NCBI RefSeq assembly: GCF_938041645.1
Contig: NZ_CALIST010000020.1
Span: 1-23,869, forward strand
Reading direction: 5' to 3'
Origin: an uncultured Campylobacter sp.
GTDB taxonomy: Bacteria > Campylobacterota > Campylobacteria > Campylobacterales > Campylobacteraceae
Length of the DNA: 23,869 bases
Shown here piece after piece: positions 1 through 8,308 of the stretch. How positions within the stretch are numbered: the stretch's first letter is position 1; every line of letters begins with the position of its first letter. The notes beneath the pieces were generated by a model. The model saw only the letters and a program-made list of their open reading frames with translations, was not told the origin of the DNA and ran no database searches. The position numbers and the translations under genes are program-made.

Positions 1-130
1 ATAAAATTTTAAAAGTAATAATAAAAGTAATAAAAAGACTTTTGTTTCAATTCCCATGGGAAAGATTACCCACCAAATTTACCTAGCTAAGACGGTGAGA
101 TTTACCTCGCCAAATTTACTCCACCAAAGC

Positions 131-160
131 GCGGAATTTACCCTGCAGGATAAATTCCGC
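131..160 (-). terminator. Inverted repeat just past clpB, candidate terminator
   Basis: A perfect 10-bp stem, GCGGAATTTA paired with TAAATTCCGC, encloses a 10-nt loop that itself contains the palindrome CCTGCAGG. It starts 7 bp beyond the clpB stop codon. No T-tract follows the stem in the clpB direction, so intrinsic termination is plausible but not proven; an mRNA 3'-end stabiliser is the alternative. The flanking 60-130 region repeats the word CAAATTTAC several times. Confidence 0.45.
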
Positions 161-166
161 TGAATT

Positions 167-2776
167 TTACTTCACCCTCTTTATCTCGATCTCGCCGTCA
201 CGTGCGCCGATTTCGATTTTATCGCCCGTTTTGATCTCGTCGCTTAGGATCATATCGGCGATCTTATCCTCTACTAGATCGTAGAGCGCCCTTCGTAGCG
301 GCCTTGCGCCGTATTCGATATCAAAGCCCGCCGAGGCGATGAGCTTTTTGGCATTTTCGCTTAGACTCGCGTTAATGCCGCGGTTTGCGAGTGTTTTTTG
401 CAGACTCTTAAACATAATGCCCACGATTTTTATAAGATCGTCCTCGCTTAGGGCATTGAAGATCACGATATCGTCCAAGCGGTTGATAAATTCGGGCTTG
501 AAATAATTCTTCAGCTCGCTCTTTACCGCCTCCTCTCGCTCGGCAAGCGCTACCTCGCGCGGCTTGTCCGTATTTTTGGCGTCAAGCTCCATAATCTTAG
601 CCGAACCGATATTGCTCGTTAGGATGATGATCGTGTTTTTGAAATCGACCGTAACGCCCTTGTTATCGGTCGCGCGTCCGTCGTCTAAAATTCCAAGCAG
701 GATGTTAAAAACGTCCTTGTGCGCCTTTTCGATCTCGTCAAAAAGCAGCACCGAGTAGGGCTTTCTGCGCACAGCTTCGGTAAGCTGCCCGCCCTCGTCG
801 TAGCCCACGTATCCAGGAGGCGCGCCGAGCAGGCGGCTGACGCTGTGCTTTTCCATATATTCGCTCATATCAAAGCGGATCATCGCCCGCTCGTCGTCGA
901 ATAAAAATCTAGCTAAGCTTTTCGCGCTCTCGGTCTTGCCGACGCCGGTAGGACCCAAAAACAAAAAGCTTCCGATCGGGCGGTTTTCGTTTACGAGCCC
1001 CGCTTTGTTGCGCTTGACGGCGCGAGCGATGGCGTGCAGCGCCTCGTCCTGCCCCACGACGCTTTCTTTTAGATGCTCCTCGATGTGGAGGAATTTCTCC
1101 TTTTCGGAGGAGAGCATTTTGCTTACCGAGATGCCCGTCCACTTGCTTAAAATTTCAGCCACGCTCTCCTCGTCCACGCGGTTTCGCAAAAGCACGCCGT
1201 TTTCTTTCATCACGTCCCATTTCGCCTCAAGTTCCTTAACCTTCGCCTGCGCGGCGGGGATCTTGCCGTATTCGATCTCGGCAGCCTTGCTAAGATCGCC
1301 GTTGCGTCTTGCTAGGCTAGCTTCGTTTTTAAGGCTATCGATTGCTTTTTTCGCCTCGCTGATGCCGCCGAATACGGACTTTTCGTTTTCAAATTTAGCC
1401 TGAAGCGCGTTTTTCTGCTCGGTTAAATTTTCGATCTCTTTATCGATCTGCGCGAGCCGCTCGTCGTTTTTGCCGTCATCCTCCATCTTAAGGGCTTCCT
1501 TTTCGACCTGAAGCGTAAGGATGTCGCGCTTAGCCTTGGCAAGCTCGTTGGGCTCGCTTTCGATCTGCATTTTAAGCTCCGCCGCCGCTTCGTCAATGAG
1601 ATCGATCGCCTTATCCGGCAGAAATCTATCGCTGATGTAGCGGTCGCTTAGCCTTGCAGCCGCCACAAGCGCGCTATCGGTGATGGTGACGTTGTGATGC
1701 ACCTCTAGCCGCTCCTTTATGCCGCGCAAGATCGCCGTAGCCTCGCTCACGCTAGGCTCCGCGACCGTCACGGGCTGGAAACGGCGCTGAAGCGCGGCGT
1801 CTTTTTCAAAATACTTTCGATACTCTTTCAACGTCGTAGCGCCGATAGCGTGTAGCTCGCCACGCGCAAGGGCGGGCTTTAGGATGTTTGCGGCATCCAT
1901 CGAGCCTTCGCTTGCGCCCGCGCCTACGATGGTGTGAATTTCATCGATGAAAAGCACGACGTTCGCGGCTTTTACGACCTCGTTGATGACGGCTTTGAGC
2001 CTATCTTCAAACTCGCCGCGGTACTTCGCGCCCGCGATTAGCGCACTCATATCAAGCGCGATGACGCGTTTGTTTTGCAGGCTGAGCGGAACCTCTTTTT
2101 TTGCGATCAGCTGAGCAAGACCCTCGACGACCGCGGTTTTTCCCACGCCCGGTTCGCCGAGTAGGATAGGGTTGTTTTTCGTCTTGCGGATTAAAATTTG
2201 CATCATTCGCGAAATCACCTCGTCGCGACCGATGACAGGATCGAGCTCGCCCGCGATCGCCTTGGCGGTGAGATCAACGCCGAATTTACTAAGCGCCTCA
2301 AGCGTCTCGTCGGCGGTTTGCGAATCGATGCTTTTGCCACCGCGAAGCGCCTCCAGCTCCTTTTTGATCTCGCTAAGATCTGCAAATTTAGATAGAATTT
2401 TTTTTAGCGGATCGGCGTTTAAATTTGCGATCAGCCAGGTATCTACGGCGATAAATTTATCGCCCGAGCTCGTCATTAGCCCCTTTGCGACCTCTAGCGA
2501 GTTCATCAGCTCGCGCGAGATTCGCACGTTTTCCTTCGTGACGTTTGAGCTCGTAGGCAAATTTGAAATTTCGCTTTTGATCTCAAGTTCGACCGCGGTC
2601 TTTTCGATGCTAAATTTATTAAAAATTTGATTTAGCACCGAGCCGCTGTCGGCTACCAAAGCCCAAAGCATGTGCAATACGCCCACTTCGCTATTTTTGG
2701 AATGGATCGCCAAAGAAACGCTGCTTTCGAGCAAAGAGCGCATTTTGTCAGTTAAAATTTCAATAGTTTCGTTCAT
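167..2776 (-). CDS. clpB: ATP-dependent protein disaggregase ClpB
   Basis: ClpB (Hsp100) is a cytoplasmic ring ATPase that pulls polypeptides out of aggregates together with the DnaK system. The 869-residue product has the full family architecture: a Clp N-domain (about 1-145), AAA-1 with Walker A GEPGVGKT (207-214), Walker B VLFIDE (274-279) and pore-loop KYRG (251-254), a coiled-coil M-domain (about 405-525), and AAA-2 with Walker A GPTGVGKT (608-615), Walker B VLLFDE (676-681), pore-loop GYVG (655-658) and sensor-2 GARPLRR (823-829). The M-domain separates it from ClpA and ClpC. The ATG is preceded by AGGAGA at good spacing. The gene is divergent from ctpA, as in C. jejuni. A consensus promoter overlapped by a HAIR-like repeat suggests HspR-type heat-shock control. 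No defects are visible. Confidence 0.98.
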   Translation of the reverse strand: MNETIEILTDKMRSLLESSVSLAIHSKNSEVGVLHMLWALVADSGSVLNQIFNKFSIEKTAVELEIKSEISNLPTSSNVTKENVRISRELMNSLEVAKGLMTSSGDKFIAVDTWLIANLNADPLKKILSKFADLSEIKKELEALRGGKSIDSQTADETLEALSKFGVDLTAKAIAGELDPVIGRDEVISRMMQILIRKTKNNPILLGEPGVGKTAVVEGLAQLIAKKEVPLSLQNKRVIALDMSALIAGAKYRGEFEDRLKAVINEVVKAANVVLFIDEIHTIVGAGASEGSMDAANILKPALARGELHAIGATTLKEYRKYFEKDAALQRRFQPVTVAEPSVSEATAILRGIKERLEVHHNVTITDSALVAAARLSDRYISDRFLPDKAIDLIDEAAAELKMQIESEPNELAKAKRDILTLQVEKEALKMEDDGKNDERLAQIDKEIENLTEQKNALQAKFENEKSVFGGISEAKKAIDSLKNEASLARRNGDLSKAAEIEYGKIPAAQAKVKELEAKWDVMKENGVLLRNRVDEESVAEILSKWTGISVSKMLSSEKEKFLHIEEHLKESVVGQDEALHAIARAVKRNKAGLVNENRPIGSFLFLGPTGVGKTESAKSLARFLFDDERAMIRFDMSEYMEKHSVSRLLGAPPGYVGYDEGGQLTEAVRRKPYSVLLFDEIEKAHKDVFNILLGILDDGRATDNKGVTVDFKNTIIILTSNIGSAKIMELDAKNTDKPREVALAEREEAVKSELKNYFKPEFINRLDDIVIFNALSEDDLIKIVGIMFKSLQKTLANRGINASLSENAKKLIASAGFDIEYGARPLRRALYDLVEDKIADMILSDEIKTGDKIEIGARDGEIEIKRVK

Positions 2777-2806
2777 AAATTTTCTCCTAAAGTTGAAGTT
2801 GATTGT

Positions 2807-2835
2807 ATTATATAACTTTAGTGTCTTTATGTCAA
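2807..2835 (-). promoter_or_regulatory. Consensus sigma70 promoter of clpB
   Basis: On the minus strand TTGACA (2830-2835) and TATAAT (2807-2812) are separated by exactly 17 bp, a perfect match to the sigma70 consensus. This is unusual for Campylobacter, whose promoters commonly lack a recognisable -35 box. Transcription would start near 2800, leaving a leader of about 25 nt that carries the AGGAGA ribosome site at 2783-2788. So strong a promoter fits a gene held down by a repressor. Confidence 0.8.
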
Positions 2836-2836
2836 G
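2816..2836. promoter_or_regulatory. HAIR-like HspR operator overlapping clpB -35
   Basis: The plus strand reads CTTTAGT, seven bases, then TGTCAAG. The HspR-associated inverted repeat (HAIR) consensus is CTTGAGT-N7-ACTCAAG, so 11 of 14 arm positions match with the exact 7-bp spacer. The element covers the -35 hexamer and most of the spacer, where a bound repressor would block RNA polymerase. HspR is known to repress clpB in Campylobacter and Helicobacter. Assignment of this particular site is an inference from sequence. Confidence 0.6.
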
Positions 2837-2928
2837 ATTTTTTAGTGAGATTTTAAAATTTTCGGCTTAAATTTATCCGTAAACGCACAAATTTCGTATG
2901 AAATTTACCTTATTTTTAGCCAATTTTC

Positions 2929-2934
2929 TATAAA
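2929..2934 (+). promoter_or_regulatory. Candidate -10 box for the ctpA-pur operon
   Basis: TATAAA, inside CTATAAAAT, lies about 31 bp upstream of the ctpA start. It is preceded by T-rich blocks (TTATTTTTAG, AATTTT) at roughly helical periodicity, the usual Campylobacter sigma70 arrangement without a -35 box. It would give a leader of about 25 nt containing the AAGGAT ribosome site. It is the best candidate in the spacer between the divergent genes. Confidence 0.45.
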
Positions 2935-2965
2935 ATTCACTCCATTTTACTTTCAAGGATAAACT

Positions 2966-4282
2966 TTGCGACAAAAACACCTCTTCTTCGGCTTGGGATT
3001 TATTTTCTCTTTATTTTTAGGCGTTAGTTTTTTTACCGGAAATTTACAAGCCAGAGAGGTCAACGCGACTAAAAAGCCAGACAGCGAAAAAACGCGTCTG
3101 GAGGCGCTAGCCAAGCTTACTAAAACACTTGCGATCGTCGAAAACAATTATGTCGATGAGATGACCTTTTCGGAGCTTGTGGACAAGACGATCTCGGGGC
3201 TTATGAATAACCTCGACGCGCACTCAAGCTACATGGACGAAAAGGCTTTTAACGATACGAAAGTCCAGACCGAGGGCGAGTTTGGCGGGCTTGGAATTCA
3301 AGTGGGTATGAAAGACGGCGCTCTGACCGTCATCTCGCCTATCGAGGGCACGCCGGCGGATAAAAAGGGCATTCAGGCTAACGATGTGATCTTGCGTATC
3401 GACGGCAACGCGACCTTCGGCATCACGATCGACGATGCGGTCTCAAAAATGCGCGGTAAGCCGAAAACTAAAATCACTCTAACGATCGTGCGCAAAGGTG
3501 TTAGCAAGCCTTTCGACGTCGAGATTATCCGCGACATAATCAAAGTGGAATCGGTCTATGCTAAGATGATCGAGGATGATAAAATTTTATATCTGCGCGT
3601 TACAAATTTCGATCAGCACGTGGTGGCGGACGCGAGCAAATTTATAAAAGGGCATAGAGACGCCAAGGGCATTATTTTGGATCTGCGAAACAACCCGGGC
3701 GGGCTTTTGGATCAGGCGATTGGGCTTGTAAATTTATTCGTAAGCAAAGGTCTTATTGTCTCTCAAAAAGGGCGCGCGAAAAACGAAACCGAGGCGCATA
3801 ACGCCGATCCTAAAAAGAAGATCACCGATCTACCGCTTGTGGTTTTGGTTAATGGCGGCAGCGCAAGCGCGAGCGAGATCGTAAGCGGCTCGCTTCAAGA
3901 TCTAAAGCGCGCGGTAGTCGTCGGCGAAAACACCTTCGGCAAGGGAAGCGTGCAGGTGATCCTGCCGATAGAAGATAAAGAGGCTCTGCGGCTTACCATA
4001 GCGCGATACTATCTATCAAGCGGTCGCACTATCCAAGCGGTGGGCGTGACGCCTGATCTCATAGTGGCGCCGGGCAAGGTGCCGAGCCGCGACGAGGATG
4101 AATTCTCGCTAAAAGAAGCCGATCTCAAAAAGCACCTGCAAGGCGAGTTAGCCAAGGTTGAGACCAAGAAAAAAGATGCTCAGAAAAAGGATGAGAAAAA
4201 TTTCATCACCGCAGAGCAGATTAATAACGATATCCAGTTAAAAACCGCAATAGACGCGATAAAAATTCTAAACATCAAGTAA
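2966..4282 (+). CDS. ctpA: Carboxy-terminal processing protease CtpA (peptidase S41, PDZ)
   Basis: This is a periplasmic serine protease of the tail-specific CtpA/Prc family, which trims the C-termini of envelope proteins. The 438 residues comprise an N-terminal signal sequence (hydrophobic 6-24, likely cleavage after LQA at 29), a PDZ domain (about 98-185, containing FGGLGIQV) and the S41 catalytic domain with the Ser-Lys dyad: Ser301 in GSASASEIV and Lys326 in FGKGSVQ, at the 25-residue spacing seen in Prc. The start is TTG, preceded by AAGGAT; the first internal Met lies beyond the signal peptide and would destroy it, so TTG is preferred. The Lys-rich tail (about 385-412) is low-complexity. 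It is followed 10 bp later by purC, as in C. jejuni (Cj0511-Cj0512 from memory), an association with no obvious functional link. Confidence 0.95.
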   Translation: MRQKHLFFGLGFIFSLFLGVSFFTGNLQAREVNATKKPDSEKTRLEALAKLTKTLAIVENNYVDEMTFSELVDKTISGLMNNLDAHSSYMDEKAFNDTKVQTEGEFGGLGIQVGMKDGALTVISPIEGTPADKKGIQANDVILRIDGNATFGITIDDAVSKMRGKPKTKITLTIVRKGVSKPFDVEIIRDIIKVESVYAKMIEDDKILYLRVTNFDQHVVADASKFIKGHRDAKGIILDLRNNPGGLLDQAIGLVNLFVSKGLIVSQKGRAKNETEAHNADPKKKITDLPLVVLVNGGSASASEIVSGSLQDLKRAVVVGENTFGKGSVQVILPIEDKEALRLTIARYYLSSGRTIQAVGVTPDLIVAPGKVPSRDEDEFSLKEADLKKHLQGELAKVETKKKDAQKKDEKNFITAEQINNDIQLKTAIDAIKILNIK

Positions 4283-4292
4283 GGAGAGTGTG

Positions 4293-5012
4293 ATGCAAGC
4301 TACCAAAAAAGAGCTTATCTACGAAGGCAAGGGCAAAAAGATGTGGTCGGTTAACGAAAGTGACGACCTTTTGATCTCGGAATTTAAAGATTCGCTGACG
4401 GCGTTTAACGGCGTCAAAAAAGCCGAAGAGAGCGGCAAAGGCGCGCTGAATTGTAAAATTTCGACGCTGATTTTCGATCTGCTTAAAAAGCACGGCATCG
4501 ACACCGCGCTTGTTGAGACGATCAGTCCGACCGAGCAGCTCGTAAAAAAATGCAAGATTTTCCCTCTTGAGATCATCGCTCGTAATATCGCCACCGGCTC
4601 GCTTACAAAGCGCCTAGGCATCAAAGAGGGCACGAAGCTTCCGTTTACACTGGTGGAGTTTTGCTATAAAGACGATGAGTTGGGCGATCCGATCCTAAAT
4701 GACGAGCATTGCTTGCTGCTTGGCGCCGTAAAGAGCCAAAGCGAGCTTGACGAGCTCAAAAAGATCGCACGCAAGATCAATGAAATTTTGATTAAATTTT
4801 TCGACGAGCGAAATTTAAAGCTCGTGGATTTCAAAATCGAGCTTGGCAGAGATAAGGACGGAAATATCCTACTTGCAGATGAGATCAGCCCCGATAGCTG
4901 CCGCTTTTGGGACAAACAGACCGATAAAAAGCTCGACAAGGACGTATTCAGGCAGGATCTTGGTAGCGTAAAAGTGGCCTACGAAGAGGTCTTGCGTAGA
5001 ATTTTAGGATAA
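4293..5012 (+). CDS. purC: SAICAR synthase PurC
   Basis: PurC (phosphoribosylaminoimidazole-succinocarboxamide synthase) joins CAIR and aspartate using ATP, step 8 of de novo IMP synthesis in the usual numbering. The 239-residue product has the family motifs YEGKGKKM near the N-terminus (10-17), the first signature PLEIIARNIATGS (91-103), the second signature VDFKIELGRD (178-187) and DEISPDSCRFWD (196-207). The length is typical of the compact bacterial enzyme. I chose ATG at 4293 because AAGGAG at 4281-4286 sits 6 nt upstream; a GTG immediately before it (4290) is possible but crowded. It is cotranscribed with ctpA (10-bp gap) and purS (3-bp gap). Confidence 0.97.
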   Translation: MQATKKELIYEGKGKKMWSVNESDDLLISEFKDSLTAFNGVKKAEESGKGALNCKISTLIFDLLKKHGIDTALVETISPTEQLVKKCKIFPLEIIARNIATGSLTKRLGIKEGTKLPFTLVEFCYKDDELGDPILNDEHCLLLGAVKSQSELDELKKIARKINEILIKFFDERNLKLVDFKIELGRDKDGNILLADEISPDSCRFWDKQTDKKLDKDVFRQDLGSVKVAYEEVLRRILG

Positions 5013-5015
5013 GCG

Positions 5016-5252
5016 ATGAAGGTAATCGTAAACGTAAGACTTAAAGAGGGCGTGCTCGATCCGCAGGGCAAGGCGGTCAAACACGCCCTCGCTTCGCTTG
5101 GCTTTAGCGGGGTAGAGGACGTGCGCGTAGCCAAACAGATCATCCTTGATATAAATGGCGAGGATAGGGATAAAATTTACGCCGACGTCGCTAAGATGTG
5201 CGATGAAATTTTGGCAAACACCGTCATTGAAGACTACGAGATCGTGATATGA
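5016..5252 (+). CDS. purS: FGAM synthase subunit PurS
   Basis: PurS is the small dimeric subunit of the three-part formylglycinamidine ribonucleotide synthase (PurS, PurQ, PurL). It bridges the glutaminase PurQ and the synthase PurL in the fourth step of purine synthesis. The 78 residues match the family length and pattern: beta-strand MKVIVNVRLKEGVLDPQG at the start, the GKAVKHALASLGF helix and a VEDVRVAKQI strand. It begins 3 bp after purC and its stop overlaps the purQ start in ATGA. The large subunit purL is not in this window and must be encoded elsewhere if the complex is to work. Confidence 0.95.
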   Translation: MKVIVNVRLKEGVLDPQGKAVKHALASLGFSGVEDVRVAKQIILDINGEDRDKIYADVAKMCDEILANTVIEDYEIVI

Positions 5253-5914
5253 AGGTAGCGATCGTAAATTTCCCCGGCACGAACTGCGAGCGCGACAGCA
5301 AATACGCCTTTGATAAGCTCGGTTGTGAAACGCAGATAATCTGGCATAAAGAAACCGACATAAACGCCGATCTGATCGTGCTTCCTGGCGGCTTTAGCCA
5401 CGGAGATTATCTGCGAACCGCGGCGATTGCTAAATTTAGTCCGGTGATGAAGGCGGTTCTTGCTCATGCTGCGCGCGGCGGCTATATCTTAGGCATCTGT
5501 AATGGCTTTCAGATGCTTTTGGAGTTAGGCTTGCTCGCAGGCGCGATGAATAAAAATATAAATTTAAGCTTTATCTCAAAATTTCACCATCTGCGTGTCG
5601 TTTCAAACGACAATAAATTTCTGCACTGTTGCGATAAGGGCGAAATTTTAAATATCCCGATTGCGCATGGCGAGGGCAACTACTATGCGCCTGCGGATAC
5701 GCTAAAGTCGCTATACGACGAGGATTGCGTGTTGCTAAAATATTGCGACGAAAATGGCGCGGATCTAAATCCGAACGGCTCAGTGGACGCAATTGCCGGG
5801 ATTTGCGATAAAAACAAAAAGATTTTCGGTCTGATGCCGCATCCTGAGCGCGCGATAGAGCCTATTTTAGGCGGCACGGATGGAGAGAAAATGCTAAAAG
5901 GCTTAATTTGCTAA
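5249..5914 (+). CDS. purQ: FGAM synthase glutaminase subunit PurQ
   Basis: PurQ is the class I glutamine amidotransferase subunit that supplies ammonia to PurL. The 221-residue sequence shows the catalytic triad in context: nucleophile Cys84 in LGICNGFQML, and His198 with Glu200 in GLMPHPERA. It also has the conserved PGTNCERD (9-16) and LPGGFSHGDYLR (45-56) segments that separate PurQ from other amidotransferases. It overlaps purS by 4 bp (ATGA), a sign of translational coupling for subunits made in fixed ratio. Its last codons overlap the TTG start of the following gene by 7 bp. No anomalies are visible. Confidence 0.97.
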   Translation: MKVAIVNFPGTNCERDSKYAFDKLGCETQIIWHKETDINADLIVLPGGFSHGDYLRTAAIAKFSPVMKAVLAHAARGGYILGICNGFQMLLELGLLAGAMNKNINLSFISKFHHLRVVSNDNKFLHCCDKGEILNIPIAHGEGNYYAPADTLKSLYDEDCVLLKYCDENGADLNPNGSVDAIAGICDKNKKIFGLMPHPERAIEPILGGTDGEKMLKGLIC

Positions 5915-7200
5915 AAAGAATTCTTACTATTTTAGGTGTCTGCACGCTTGCGTTTGCTGCGCCGGAGATTGAGATCGATTCGCTTGATGATCTAAGTAAA
6001 TACGCGCCGAAAAAAGCTGAGGATAAGCCCGACGAGCCGCAGACGCGCGATAATTCCAAGGTGATGCTGAAGTATAATAAAAAAGAGGTTATGTCGATGG
6101 ATAATCTAAGTATCGACGATCTTAAGGCTTTGGCGCCTACTAACGAAGTCGATCTGGATGTATCCGACGATAAGGTCTATCAGGACATTAAGCCTAAGGA
6201 GCTTACGCTAAAAGCCAGCGGGATGCCTAGGAAGGTGTATTGTAATCAAATTTTTAAGATTGATTTCGCCGTATATTTGGGGCAGAAAATCACCGTTAAG
6301 CCAAAGCTAGAGATCAGCCGCACCAATGGCATGAAGTGGCTTAATGCCGACAATCTTACGTGGATTGAGGGTGACGAGATGTTTGAGACGACGCTCTGGT
6401 TTGCAGCAAGCGATAAGAGCGATAAGATAAATGAGCTCGTTTTGACCTTGCAGCGCAACGGAGAATTCTTTGAAAAAAGCTCTATCAAACCTGATAATCC
6501 GGAATTTATGAAGCTTGATACGAAGCCTAATTTTTCGCATATCGTAGCCGACGAGTTGAAACTTAAAAACTACAAAACTACAAAATTTGACGACGCATCG
6601 AATTTACTCACTCTCGATCTTGGTATCCGAAACGGCGCAATCAGCGCTTTTAGCATAGATAATCCAGCCATTATCAAGCAGGGTGTGGACTCCGTGCGCG
6701 GCACATACGCAAGTCAGAGCGGATATTATTTCGCCGTCGTGGATAAAAATATCACAAATTTAGACTTCAGCTATTTCAATCTTAATACTAAAAAATTTGA
6801 AAATTTCGGTCTTGAACTTAATCCGCGCGCCGAGGATCTTAGCACGCAGATCGGGCTAAATCCGAAAGAGAGTAAATTCGAAGCCTACAAGCAGATCGCG
6901 ATCTATACGCTAGCTGCCGTGCTTTTGGTGATGTTTCTGCTTAGCAAAAATATCACGCCGCTTATCTTTGCTGTGCTAATTTTGGCGGTAAATTTCTATG
7001 CTCAAAGGCCTTACGGCACGGGCAGTATCGCGCAAAATTCTCCGGTTAGAATTCTGCCTATGCAAAGCTCCACCGTGTTTTACGTGACTAAAAATCCCGA
7101 AAAGGTTGAAATTTTAGGCACTAATAAGGAATTTTATAAAATTATGCTGGGCGGCAATAAGATCGGCTGGGTAAAAAAGGATGAGCTTGTCAAGGATTAG
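5908..7200 (+). CDS. Secreted/membrane protein with C-terminal SH3-like domain
   Basis: The function is not known to me. The 430-residue product starts with a signal peptide (hydrophobic 5-17, likely cleavage LAFA-AP), then an acidic Asp-rich segment (20-100) and a long, probably beta-rich periplasmic region (100-320). Two hydrophobic helices (about 328-345 and 349-364) follow, then a C-terminal domain (about 375-428) whose strands and GNKIGWVKKDEL ending resemble a bacterial SH3 domain. If the N-terminus is exported, the two helices return the SH3 part to the periplasm, where it might bind the wall. The start is TTG at 5908, with AAAAGG 6 nt upstream, overlapping purQ. Its place between purQ and plsC matches C. 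jejuni Cj0515 from memory, annotated only as a putative periplasmic protein. Confidence 0.85.
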   Translation: MLKRILTILGVCTLAFAAPEIEIDSLDDLSKYAPKKAEDKPDEPQTRDNSKVMLKYNKKEVMSMDNLSIDDLKALAPTNEVDLDVSDDKVYQDIKPKELTLKASGMPRKVYCNQIFKIDFAVYLGQKITVKPKLEISRTNGMKWLNADNLTWIEGDEMFETTLWFAASDKSDKINELVLTLQRNGEFFEKSSIKPDNPEFMKLDTKPNFSHIVADELKLKNYKTTKFDDASNLLTLDLGIRNGAISAFSIDNPAIIKQGVDSVRGTYASQSGYYFAVVDKNITNLDFSYFNLNTKKFENFGLELNPRAEDLSTQIGLNPKESKFEAYKQIAIYTLAAVLLVMFLLSKNITPLIFAVLILAVNFYAQRPYGTGSIAQNSPVRILPMQSSTVFYVTKNPEKVEILGTNKEFYKIMLGGNKIGWVKKDELVKD

Positions 7201-7867
7201 AGCGCTATTTTACGCGATTTGGTTTATTTTTACCGTCGTTTGCGTCGTAATCGCCATGGCGGTGAAAAACTCCTCTCATCGCCGCTTCCGCCGCATTTGG
7301 GGGCGCTTCCAGCGCTACGGCGTCGGATACGATATCCAGATCATAGGCACTCCCGATCCGCGCGCGCAGTTAGTAATCGCCAACCACCAAAGCATAATGG
7401 ATATCGTCGTGCTTGAAGAGACCCATCCCGCCGATATCTGCTGGATCGCTAAAAAAGAGATCGCAGACATCCCTATCATCGGCAAAATCATCACGCTTCC
7501 GAAGATGATCCAGGTTGATCGCTCAAATCCGCGCGATTTAGTGCGGATCGTGCACGAAGTGCAGCAGCGCGTGAGCGAAGGGCGCGTCATCACGATGTTT
7601 CCCGAGGGTACCAGACATCGCGGCACGCAGCTTTTGCAATTCCAAAGCGGCGCCAAAGCGATCGTTAGCAAGCTCGGTCTGCGCGTCCAGCCCGTGGTGC
7701 TCATCGGCACGCAGCACATCGCAAACTCTCACGATTTCACCGTCCACAGCGGACACGTCAAAATCATCTACCTAGACCTGCTCGACACGAGCGATAAAGA
7801 TTGGCTACAGCACGCCAGAGATACGATGCAAGCCGTAATCGACGAAAACGAAATCGCCGAAGCGTAG
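7181..7867 (+). CDS. plsC: 1-acyl-sn-glycerol-3-phosphate acyltransferase PlsC
   Basis: PlsC acylates lysophosphatidic acid at sn-2 to give phosphatidic acid, on the cytoplasmic face of the inner membrane. All four acyltransferase blocks are visible in 228 residues: NHQSIMD, the HX4D motif with His69 and Asp74; WIAKKEI (88-94); FPEGTR (140-145); and VQPVVLIG (169-176). An N-terminal membrane helix spans about 9-28. The ATG at 7181 lies directly against a purine-rich AAAAAAGG; a TTG two codons later (7187) would have a better 6-nt spacing from the same site, so the true start could be 7187. Either start overlaps the upstream gene, implying coupling. This is the last gene of the operon; a repeat-rich spacer follows. 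Confidence 0.95.
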   Translation: MSLSRIRALFYAIWFIFTVVCVVIAMAVKNSSHRRFRRIWGRFQRYGVGYDIQIIGTPDPRAQLVIANHQSIMDIVVLEETHPADICWIAKKEIADIPIIGKIITLPKMIQVDRSNPRDLVRIVHEVQQRVSEGRVITMFPEGTRHRGTQLLQFQSGAKAIVSKLGLRVQPVVLIGTQHIANSHDFTVHSGHVKIIYLDLLDTSDKDWLQHARDTMQAVIDENEIAEA

Positions 7868-7968
7868 GCGGAATTTATAAATTTACCGATGAAATTCAAA
7901 CGCGACTTTTGTTAGTTCGCGCGATTTCTGTGCGCTAGCGCGTTCATTCGTCGCTTTGATTTGCGACG

Positions 7969-8115
7969 GCGAAATTTTTTTATAAATTTCACCCGCTCGT
8001 GTTAAGCGGCGTGGAATTTTAAAATTTCGTTCGTGCGCGCGGACGGCGAAATTTTAAAATTTTATCCATGCGCACAGGCAGTGGAATTTTAAAATTTCAT
8101 CTAAGCAGCAGGCGG
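7969..8115. repeat. 35-bp degenerate tandem repeats with AT palindrome core
   Basis: Three units begin at 8011, 8046 and 8081 with an exact 35-bp period. Each has an AATTTTAAAATTT core at the same place, whose palindrome centres are 35 bp apart, followed by a GC-rich arm (GTGCGCGCGG, ATGCGCACAGG, AAGCAGCAGG). A more diverged, slightly longer unit precedes them from about 7969. A further isolated core sits at 8163-8178. The array fills the 441-bp gap between plsC (ends 7867) and the next gene (8309), in which I see no other gene. Confidence 0.7.
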
Positions 8116-8209
8116 CGAGTTATCGGCAAGAGATAGGCGAGAAAACAGCGCCTGTATAAAACGAAATTTTAAAATTTACGCGGCGCGGTAAGATGAAATT
8201 TAGCATATA

Positions 8210-8235
8210 TTTAGCTATTTGCGAAAATGGCTAAA
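8210..8235. repeat. Small stem-loop upstream of the paralogue pair
   Basis: TTTAGCTATTT and AAAATGGCTAAA form a stem of about 10 pairs, including one G-U pair in RNA, around a GCG loop. It lies 74 bp upstream of the first paralogue. It may be a transcription end for plsC or a leader structure; its function is unknown. Confidence 0.35.
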
Positions 8236-8308
8236 CGATTTGTCGCAAGAGCAAAGGCGGCGCCAACCTGCAAGCAGTCTAAAATTTTAAATTCTTAAGG
8301 AGGAGAGA

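Noticed and set aside
936..2630. Plus-strand frames of about 150 codons inside clpB (936-1403, 2172-2630)
   Set aside because: Ser/Leu-rich shadows of clpB codon usage, without ribosome sites or coherent domains.
7969..8115. The 35-bp array as a CRISPR
   Set aside because: Units are contiguous, degenerate and without unique spacers, and no cas genes are nearby.
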